Assembly: GCF_003054175.1 (NCBI RefSeq)
Contig: NZ_QBKN01000015.1
Location: forward strand, 1-64,000
DNA: 64,000 bases
Direction of reading: 5' to 3'
Origin: Allosediminivita pacifica
GTDB taxonomy: Bacteria; Pseudomonadota; Alphaproteobacteria; Rhodobacterales; Rhodobacteraceae
This document shows positions 8,355 to 14,206 of this stretch, piece after piece. The notes beneath the pieces are model-generated. The model worked only from the letters and a program-made list of their open reading frames with translations. It was not told where the DNA came from and ran no database searches. The stretch's first letter is position 1; every line of letters starts with the position of its first letter. Made by a program: the position numbers and the translations under genes.

Positions 8355-9428
8355 TCAGTCGTGGTAGACGAAGGCCGGCGAGGGGTCGCTTGCCAGGTCT
8401 TCCGTTCTCTCTTTCTCGAGAAGTTCGTTGATCCGCTTCCGATAGACAAGCGGACCCTTGTCGATTGCGATGCGGATGGGCCGCCGCTTGGCGGGGCGGT
8501 TTTCCTCGGCCTGCACGGCTTCGAGGATCTCCTTGTCCTCCTGGAAGGCGGTGCGGAACATCTTGTCCATGGTTTCCTCGGCCTGCGGGTCGTCGAGCGC
8601 GGTGTTGCGGACGTGCATCCAGCGGTCGATGGAATAGGTCTCGGTCACGGGGGTGATGAAATGCAGGGCGAAGATGCGCACCCCCTTGTCGCGTTCGTCC
8701 TCTCCGATGGCGGCCTCGGCCGGCGCTGAGCCGAAGTCGATCATGGCGGTGCAGGGGGTGTAGAGATAGTAGTAATGCCAGCGGTCCACGTTGCCGTCGA
8801 AATCGCCGAAGTTCTTGAAGAAGCCGATGGGTTCGGCGTCGCGGATCCAGCGCCATGCGACGATGGCCTCGCCCTCGGTCTGGACGTGGACGGGCACGTT
8901 CTCCGAGGCCGCGTTGCCGAGCGTCGTGGGGTGGACGAAGCTGACGTGGGCCGGGTCGACGAGGTTCTCGGCCACGTTGAGGTAGTTGCTTTGCACGTGC
9001 AGGGCATCGCCGTGGTGGACGGCCCAGTTGGGGTCGGTGAACTGCGGCATGTCGAAGATCGTGGAGGGATCGGCCGTTTCGGGATCGCCCATCCAGATCC
9101 AGACGATGCCGTGGCGTTCCTCGATGGCGTAGCTGGTGACGTAGGCGGACCTGGGCAGGTTGGTCTGGCCGGGCACGCGGGTGCACATGCCGGTGGTGCC
9201 GTCGAAGGTCAGCCCGTGGTAGCCGCATTGCACCGTGTCGCCGATGCGCTTGCCCTTGGACAGCGGCAGGTGCCGGTGCGGGCAGCGGTCCTCGAGGGCG
9301 GCCACGCTGCCGTCGGACTTGCGGAACATGACGATGTGTTCGTCGAGGATGGTGAAGCGTCGGAGTTGATCGTCGATCTCGGTGGACCAGGCGGCGACAT
9401 ACCAGGCGTTCTTGACGAAAATCGACAT
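8355..9428 (-). CDS. Rieske non-haem iron oxygenase, vanillate demethylase-like alpha subunit
   Basis: 357 residues. The Rieske [2Fe-2S] site is complete: Cys49-Pro-His51 and Cys68-Gly-Tyr-His71. The mononuclear iron region shows NLVDPAHVSFVH with two histidine ligands in D-x2-H-x4-H spacing. Relatives include VanA-type O-demethylases and N-demethylating or ring-hydroxylating oxygenases. These need a flavin/ferredoxin reductase, but none is encoded in this cluster. It lies between the AA_synth genes (26 bases upstream) and the binding-protein gene. In this context demethylation or hydroxylation of an N-heterocycle is the best guess. The ATG at 9428 has a GGAGGA site. Confidence 0.93.
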   Translation of the reverse strand: MSIFVKNAWYVAAWSTEIDDQLRRFTILDEHIVMFRKSDGSVAALEDRCPHRHLPLSKGKRIGDTVQCGYHGLTFDGTTGMCTRVPGQTNLPRSAYVTSYAIEERHGIVWIWMGDPETADPSTIFDMPQFTDPNWAVHHGDALHVQSNYLNVAENLVDPAHVSFVHPTTLGNAASENVPVHVQTEGEAIVAWRWIRDAEPIGFFKNFGDFDGNVDRWHYYYLYTPCTAMIDFGSAPAEAAIGEDERDKGVRIFALHFITPVTETYSIDRWMHVRNTALDDPQAEETMDKMFRTAFQEDKEILEAVQAEENRPAKRRPIRIAIDKGPLVYRKRINELLEKERTEDLASDPSPAFVYHD

Positions 9429-9454
9429 GTTCAGTCCTCCTTCGGGTGAGCTTC

Positions 9455-10033
9455 CTAGCGCAGACCGTCCGCGCCGGTGACGTCCTCGTGGGCAAGGCCC
9501 CCCACGCGGGGATTGGGGCGGCCCGTGCGTTGCAGGGCCACGGCGATCAGGATTTCGTCCCGCCGGGGGGCGTCGGGCAGCTGGATTCGCATCCCGTCGA
9601 AGTGCGAGCGCACGTAGGCCGCGTCCTTGTGGCCGAGCGGCACGTCGAGCACCGTGCCCGGCCCGCCCATGGCCTTGGACGAGGGTACCAGCGCCTTGCC
9701 GCCGCCGATCACCGCGCGCAGCGGCGCGCCGAGTTTCGGGTGCAGCAGGGCAGCTGCGTGTTCCAGCTCGCCGTCCTCGCCCACGAGCGCGGCCTTGCCG
9801 TAGCCCTGCACGTCCCCGGCCGTGCCTCCGAGGGCGATCAGGGCCTCCTCGCACAGCATCCCGCCCAGCGTGGCGCCGGTCTCCATCAGCTCGGTCAGGT
9901 CCTCGGCGTAGCGCCCGGCAAAGGGGTTGGCGATCACCGCCGCCGCCAGCGCGCGCCGCGCGGGGGGCGAGACGGGCTGGCCCATCTCGGTCCGCGTGAT
10001 CTCGGAGAGCGTGATGATGCGCCGGATCTTCAC
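9455..10033 (-). CDS. AA_synth (DUF1185) family protein, copy 1
   Basis: 192 residues. It shares with the next gene the blocks VIANPFAGRY, GYGKAA/GAIVG, LDVP, AYVRSHFD, LPDAP, DEIL and a terminal G-DGLR. The family (Pfam AA_synth, formerly DUF1185) has a chorismate-mutase-like fold and no demonstrated reaction that I can name. It starts within the end of copy 2 (four-base overlap). Two divergent copies side by side suggest a heteromer or two consecutive related steps. Its cluster partners point to heterocycle catabolism rather than amino-acid biosynthesis. Confidence 0.88.
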   Translation of the reverse strand: MKIRRIITLSEITRTEMGQPVSPPARRALAAAVIANPFAGRYAEDLTELMETGATLGGMLCEEALIALGGTAGDVQGYGKAALVGEDGELEHAAALLHPKLGAPLRAVIGGGKALVPSSKAMGGPGTVLDVPLGHKDAAYVRSHFDGMRIQLPDAPRRDEILIAVALQRTGRPNPRVGGLAHEDVTGADGLR

Positions 10034-10614
10034 CGCAAGCCGTCCTCGCCCTTCACGTCCTTTGCCTCGAGCCCGCCAACGCGGGCATGGATGCGCCCGC
10101 CGGTGGTCATCACGAGCACCAGCAGGATCTCGTCAGCCTTGGGCGCGTCGGGCAGGCCCACCTCCATCGCGTCGAAATGCGAGCGCACGTAGGAGGCGTT
10201 GGTGTGGGTGATCGGCACGTCGAGCCGAGTGCCGGGGGCGCCGAGCTTCTTGGTCGAGGGCACGATGGCCATGCTCTCGGCGATCTTGGCGCGCATGGCG
10301 TAGCCGCCGGGCACGTGCCAGAGCGCGCCGTGCTCGACCTCGCCATTGGTGCCGACGATGGCGCCCTTGCCGTAGCCCTCGATCAGGGCCGCGTCGCCGC
10401 CGAGCGCGTCGATCAGGTCCTGCGCCATCTGCGCGCCGAGCGGCTTGAGGTCTTCCATGAAGCCCTCGATCTCCTCGACGTAGCGACCGGCGAAGGGGTT
10501 GGCGATCACCGTCATGGCGGCGGCGCGGCGCAGGGGTTTCTCGGGGGCGGGGCCGCCTTCGTGGAAGACGGTTTCGGTGAGGATCGCGCTCTTGCGGATC
10601 TGCGGCTCAGGCAT
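10030..10614 (-). CDS. AA_synth (DUF1185) family protein, copy 2
   Basis: 194 residues, a paralogue of the following gene. Shared motifs include VIANPFAGRYVEEI, GYGKGAIVG, GEVEHGA, LDVPITH, NASYVRSHFD and LPDAPKADEILLV. Most of the length aligns without large gaps, so this is a tandem duplication followed by divergence. The N-terminal extension (MPEPQIRKSAILTETVFHEG) differs from that of copy 1. It overlaps the UPF0280 gene by eight bases and copy 1 by four, so all are coexpressed. Function is unknown. Confidence 0.88.
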   Translation of the reverse strand: MPEPQIRKSAILTETVFHEGGPAPEKPLRRAAAMTVIANPFAGRYVEEIEGFMEDLKPLGAQMAQDLIDALGGDAALIEGYGKGAIVGTNGEVEHGALWHVPGGYAMRAKIAESMAIVPSTKKLGAPGTRLDVPITHTNASYVRSHFDAMEVGLPDAPKADEILLVLVMTTGGRIHARVGGLEAKDVKGEDGLR

Positions 10615-11491
10615 GGAGAAGCTCCGTCGTGTCGTCCTGGGGCAGGGCGGGGGCAAGGCCCCGGCCCGTGATGCGGCGTTCGCCCTGGCAGGCGAGGCAG
10701 GCCCCGGCGATGAGGCCGCGGGCAAGGAAGTCCTGCGCGATGGCCGCGCCGCGGTCCAGCGCATGGGCGCGCGCGGCGGGCGACAGCGTCGCCACGCCCA
10801 CGGTCACCGGGCGGTCGCCGAGGTCGCTGTCGGGGGCTATTTCGCAGGCGGGTTCGCGGGTGACGGCGGGGTGGCCGGGCAGGTCCACGGCATTGGCGAT
10901 GAGCGTGGCGGCCACATCGGCCTGCGCCGCGCTGCGCGCCAGCACGGTGACCGCGTCGGCGATGCCCAGCGAATGCGAGCGCCCGCGCCAGCCCGAGGTC
11001 GCGACACCGCCCACGCCGTCGCCTGCGCCAATTTTCGCCCGTGCGCCGGGATCGCCCGCGACGGGGTTCTCGCAAACGGCCAGGGTATAGGGCGCTTGGG
11101 AGGTCCAGAGCGCGATGTCGCCCCCGTTGTTGGCATGGGCGCGGGTGAGGCCGTGGTCGCCTGTCAGCATGGCGGCGAGAACGTGGTCGGCCACGGCCCC
11201 CGCGACGGCGGCCATGGGCGTGACGAAGGCCGGCGCAAAGCGGCGCGTGGCGCGCAGCATGGTGCGTGCCACGTCGCCCTCGGGATCGGGGCCACTGGCC
11301 GCGCGCAGGCGGGGCAGCTCGGCGGCGAGCGCGGGCAGGATCGGCTCGAAGGTCTCGTGCGCGCGGCGGAAGGCGGCGCGCACGGCCGTGTCCGGGCCGT
11401 CGGCGCCCAGGATCAGGTCGATGGGACCGTGCACCAGCCGCAACCGCCCGTCGGGCAGGGCGTGGGCGGTGGGGCGCTCGGTCCAGCTCAT
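10607..11491 (-). CDS. UPF0280 family protein (ApbE-like)
   Basis: 294 residues. The sequence has UPF0280/ApbE-like features: N-terminal GPIDLILGADGP, THANNGGD-like RAHANNGGDIALW, then a Gly/Ala-rich block with GVGGVATSGWRGRSHSLGIADAVTV. ApbE relatives bind or transfer flavins, so a role in flavinylation or cofactor handling for the neighbouring reductase is an attractive inference, not a demonstrated fact. It overlaps the reductase-like gene by four bases and AA_synth copy 2 by eight, and is an integral part of the leftward cluster. Confidence 0.82.
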   Translation of the reverse strand: MSWTERPTAHALPDGRLRLVHGPIDLILGADGPDTAVRAAFRRAHETFEPILPALAAELPRLRAASGPDPEGDVARTMLRATRRFAPAFVTPMAAVAGAVADHVLAAMLTGDHGLTRAHANNGGDIALWTSQAPYTLAVCENPVAGDPGARAKIGAGDGVGGVATSGWRGRSHSLGIADAVTVLARSAAQADVAATLIANAVDLPGHPAVTREPACEIAPDSDLGDRPVTVGVATLSPAARAHALDRGAAIAQDFLARGLIAGACLACQGERRITGRGLAPALPQDDTTELLHA

Positions 11492-13005
11492 TTTGCCTGC
11501 GCCTTGTCGCGGGGCAGGGGCCATGGCGCGCCGTCCTTGCGCCATTCGGCGCGTTGTCCGGACAGCCGGTGGTCGTTCTGCCGCCCGCGCGCGCCCTTCA
11601 GCGCCTCGCCGATGGGCATGACGTAGTCCATGTGGCCGCCCAGCGCGGCATAATCGGCGGCACTCATGGTGAATTCGATTGGGGCGACGAGCGCCGGGGT
11701 GGGCACGTAGCCGAAGGCGTGTTTCGGCATCTGCGTGACATCGGCCATGAAGGTGATGCCGCCGCCCGGCCAGGTGAAGACCGGCGCGCCGCCCACGGTC
11801 ACGCGGGTCAGCCGCGATTGCACCGAGCGCGTCAGGGACACGGGGTTCTCGGTCACGCCCGAGCGCAGGCTGCCGCCTGCGCCCGCCATGAACAGGACCG
11901 AGGCCAAGGAGGGTTCGCAGTTCTCCTCGATCCGCGCGACCGAGGGTTTCAGCCTGTCGGGCATCTCGTGCTGCACGGGGATCAGATCGTCGTTCAGCTC
12001 GTAGTAGGCGGCGTTCTCGCCCGTGGTCGAGACCATGAGCAGCGACAGGCCGGGGCGGGCGCCCTTGGCCTCTTGCCATGTGTCGAGGATGGTCAGAGGG
12101 TCGGTGAGGTCCGTGCCGCCCCAGCCGGTGCCGGGTTCGGCCACCTGGAAATAGCGCCCCGGGGTCGAGCGGCGGCCCTTGATGCGGATGCCGGTGGGGT
12201 CCCAGCCGATGACCTTGCCCGCCTGGTGTTCGGACATGACGCCTGTGATGTGGTCGTCGACCACAACCACCTCGTCGACAAGCCCCTTCCACTGCGCGGC
12301 GAACATGCCCACGGTGGCCGAGCCGCAGCCCACGCGCATGCGTTCCTCGCGCAAACCGTTCACCACGGGCGCCTGCCCGGCGGTGATCTCGAGCTCGGCG
12401 CCCTTGTCGATGGTCAGCTCCACGTTCTCGCCGTTGCAGAGCGCCAGCAGCGCGTTGCAGGTGGCGCGGCCTTCCTTCTTGGAGCCGCCGGTGAGGTGGT
12501 TCACGCCGCCGAGGCTGAGCATCTGGCTGCCGTATTCGGAGGTGGTGACATGGCCGATCACCTCGCCCTCGGCGCGGACGGGGGCGCATTCGGAGCCGAG
12601 GTGCCGGTCGGTGTCGAGCTTCACCTTGGCGCCGCAGTAGCTGAAGATGCCCTCTGTCACGACGGTTATCATGTCGGCGTCGGCCACCTTGGAGGCGACG
12701 ATGAAGGGCGCGGGCTTGTAGTCCGGGTAGGTCGTGCCCGAGCCCACGGCGGTGATGAAGGTTTCGTCCCCCGAGACGATGTCGCCGTCCCATTCGCGGT
12801 CTAGGAAGGGCACGACCGGCGCGCCCTCGTCGCGGTTCTGCAGGATGGTCAGCGGGTCGAGGCGGACAAGCTCTCCGCCCTCGTTGGCGTAACGGTCACA
12901 GGCGCCGGAGCGGCCTTCGGCGATGTAGCACATCACCGGACAGGCATCGCAGCGGATCTTCTCCGGCTTGTCGTCCTTGGCGCGTTTCGTCGGTGTCTCG
13001 CTCAC
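11488..13005 (-). CDS. 6-hydroxynicotinate reductase-like iron-sulfur protein
   Basis: 505 residues from the GTG at 13005, which has a GGAG site nine bases upstream; a longer reading would cross the promoter region. An N-terminal cysteine set, Cys19-x2-Cys22-x3-Cys26-x9-Cys36, suggests an FeS cluster. The rest resembles proteins annotated as 6-hydroxynicotinate reductase, which in anaerobic nicotinate fermentation reduces the ring of 6-hydroxynicotinate. Here it heads a cluster with an O2-using Rieske enzyme, so the true substrate may differ. Upstream lies the shared operator region opposite the molybdenum hydroxylase genes, which would supply a ring-hydroxylated substrate. Confidence 0.82.
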   Translation of the reverse strand: MSETPTKRAKDDKPEKIRCDACPVMCYIAEGRSGACDRYANEGGELVRLDPLTILQNRDEGAPVVPFLDREWDGDIVSGDETFITAVGSGTTYPDYKPAPFIVASKVADADMITVVTEGIFSYCGAKVKLDTDRHLGSECAPVRAEGEVIGHVTTSEYGSQMLSLGGVNHLTGGSKKEGRATCNALLALCNGENVELTIDKGAELEITAGQAPVVNGLREERMRVGCGSATVGMFAAQWKGLVDEVVVVDDHITGVMSEHQAGKVIGWDPTGIRIKGRRSTPGRYFQVAEPGTGWGGTDLTDPLTILDTWQEAKGARPGLSLLMVSTTGENAAYYELNDDLIPVQHEMPDRLKPSVARIEENCEPSLASVLFMAGAGGSLRSGVTENPVSLTRSVQSRLTRVTVGGAPVFTWPGGGITFMADVTQMPKHAFGYVPTPALVAPIEFTMSAADYAALGGHMDYVMPIGEALKGARGRQNDHRLSGQRAEWRKDGAPWPLPRDKAQAK

Positions 13006-13057
13006 GCGGGGTGCTCCGGGGGCTGGGCGGTGCCTTGCAGGTCGGGCCGCATATTCA

Positions 13058-13069
13058 TTTGTATACGAA
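13058..13069. promoter_or_regulatory. Operator copy 1, TTTGTATACGAA
   Basis: Near-perfect palindrome centred on GTATAC, 53 bases before the GTG of the reductase-like gene. Its sequence resembles the TTGTATACAA-type sites of FCD-subfamily GntR regulators. It is followed by CGCACG. Confidence 0.6.
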
Positions 13070-13228
13070 CGCACGGCACTCTTTGCCCTGTCAACGGTTT
13101 TGCCGTGGTCCGGGGCGCGGGGCGGGGCGGCCCGGCGCTTTCGGTGATGTTTTCAGCAAGGCCGCGGGGCGCGGGCCTGCCGCGCCCGATTCCGCGCCGG
13201 GCGCTGTGAAATCCTGTGCGAAAAGCCA

Positions 13229-13240
13229 TTCGTCTACGAA
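13229..13240. promoter_or_regulatory. Operator copy 2, TTCGTCTACGAA
   Basis: Palindrome with perfect 5-base arms TTCGT/ACGAA around CT, in the middle of the divergent region. It is followed by CGAG, as the third copy is followed by CGAAG. Confidence 0.6.
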
Positions 13241-13278
13241 CGAGTTTCCGATTTTCGCCCTTTGGCTCATCACCGCGA

Positions 13279-13308
13279 TTGACAGGTTTTCGGGCAAGTT
13301 CGTAGCGT
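13279..13308 (+). promoter_or_regulatory. Candidate promoter of the molybdenum hydroxylase operon
   Basis: TTGACA (13279-13284) with an 18-base spacer to TAGCGT (13303-13308). The third palindrome (13321-13332) then sits over the expected initiation region, a classic repressor position. The -10 match is only moderate. Confidence 0.45.
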
Positions 13309-13320
13309 CTGACTGTATTG

Positions 13321-13332
13321 TTTGCATACGAA
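13321..13332. promoter_or_regulatory. Operator copy 3, TTTGCATACGAA
   Basis: Third member of the palindrome family, 41 bases before the ATG of the FAD-subunit gene and downstream of the candidate -10. Copies 1 and 3 are identical at 11 of 12 positions. Confidence 0.6.
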
Positions 13333-13372
13333 CGAAGCCCCGGCCCCTGCCGGGCCAGCCCCGAGGCCAGCC

Positions 13373-14206
13373 ATGACGCTTCATCGCCCCGAATCGCTCG
13401 ACGAGGCCCTGTCGCTTCTGGGCGGCGGTGCCGTGGTTCTCGCGGGCGGGACGGATGTTTACCCGGGGCTGCGTGACGGACCGCCGCCTTCGCGCATGGT
13501 GGACCTGACCCGCGTTGCGGGGCTGCGGGGGATTTCCCTTCGGGACGGGCTCTGGCGGATCGGGGCGGCGACCACGTGGACCGACGTGCTGCGCGCCGAG
13601 CTGCCCGCCTGCTTTGCCGGGCTGAAAGGGGCCGCGCGCGAGGTGGGGTCGGTGCAGATCCAGAACACCGGCACGGTGGCGGGCAACATCTGCAACGCCT
13701 CGCCCGCCGCCGACGGCGTGCCCGCGCTGATGGCGCTGGACGCGCAGGTGGAGGTCGCGGGGCCGGAGGGGCCGCGCCGGGTGGCGCTGGAGCAGTTCAT
13801 CCGTGGGCCGCGCAACGTGGACCTGCGGCCGAGCGAGATCGTGAGCGCCGTGCTGGTGCCCGAGGCCACGGGGCAGGGGGCGTTCCGCAAGCTCGGGGCA
13901 CGCAAGTACCTTGTGATCTCCATCGCCATGGTTGCCGCGGTGGTCGAGGTTTCCGGCAACGCGATCAGCCGCGCCCGCGTCTCGGTCGGGTCCTGTTCGC
14001 CCGTGGCCGTGCGGCTGCGCGGGCTCGAGGAGGCGCTGACCGGCGCGACAGTGGCAGAGGTGCCGGGGATCGTGGCGGGGGCCGATCTGCCGGGGCTTAC
14101 CCCCATCGACGACGTGCGCGCCAGCGCCGCCTACCGGCGCGAGGCCGTGCGCACCCTGATCGCCCGGACCATCACCGACGCCATGGAGGTGCGCGATGTC
14201 ACTTGA
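13373..14206 (+). CDS. Molybdenum hydroxylase, FAD-binding medium subunit
   Basis: 277 residues. The FAD-binding loop AGGTDVYP (24-31) and the second flavin motif TVAGNICNASPAAD are those of the xanthine dehydrogenase/CO dehydrogenase medium-subunit family. It passes electrons from the FeS clusters of the partner subunit to an acceptor. It overlaps the next gene by 11 bases. The operator and promoter directly upstream mark it as the first gene of the rightward operon. The ribosome site is weak, and the ATG at 13373 is chosen by alignment of the N-terminus. Confidence 0.93.
   Translation: MTLHRPESLDEALSLLGGGAVVLAGGTDVYPGLRDGPPPSRMVDLTRVAGLRGISLRDGLWRIGAATTWTDVLRAELPACFAGLKGAAREVGSVQIQNTGTVAGNICNASPAADGVPALMALDAQVEVAGPEGPRRVALEQFIRGPRNVDLRPSEIVSAVLVPEATGQGAFRKLGARKYLVISIAMVAAVVEVSGNAISRARVSVGSCSPVAVRLRGLEEALTGATVAEVPGIVAGADLPGLTPIDDVRASAAYRREAVRTLIARTITDAMEVRDVT

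Larger units (their letters stand above)
13006..13372. promoter_or_regulatory. Divergent control region with three palindromes
   Basis: This 367-base gap separates the leftward reductase/oxygenase/transporter cluster from the rightward hydroxylase/hydantoinase operon. It holds three related 12-base palindromes (13058-13069, 13229-13240, 13321-13332) and one candidate rightward promoter. The base composition is locally more AT-rich than the flanking genes. No open reading frame of interest is present. Confidence 0.75.

Noticed and set aside
9429-9854. A 499-residue version of the Rieske protein starting at 9854
   Set aside because: The extra 142 residues lie entirely within the AA_synth copy 1 gene in another frame and are Arg-rich; the ATG at 9428 has a good ribosome site and gives the family's usual length.
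13089-13094. TTGACA on the minus strand as the -35 of the reductase-like operon
   Set aside because: The nearest -10-like TATACA is 23 bases away, too far for a standard promoter. The true start site is left unassigned.
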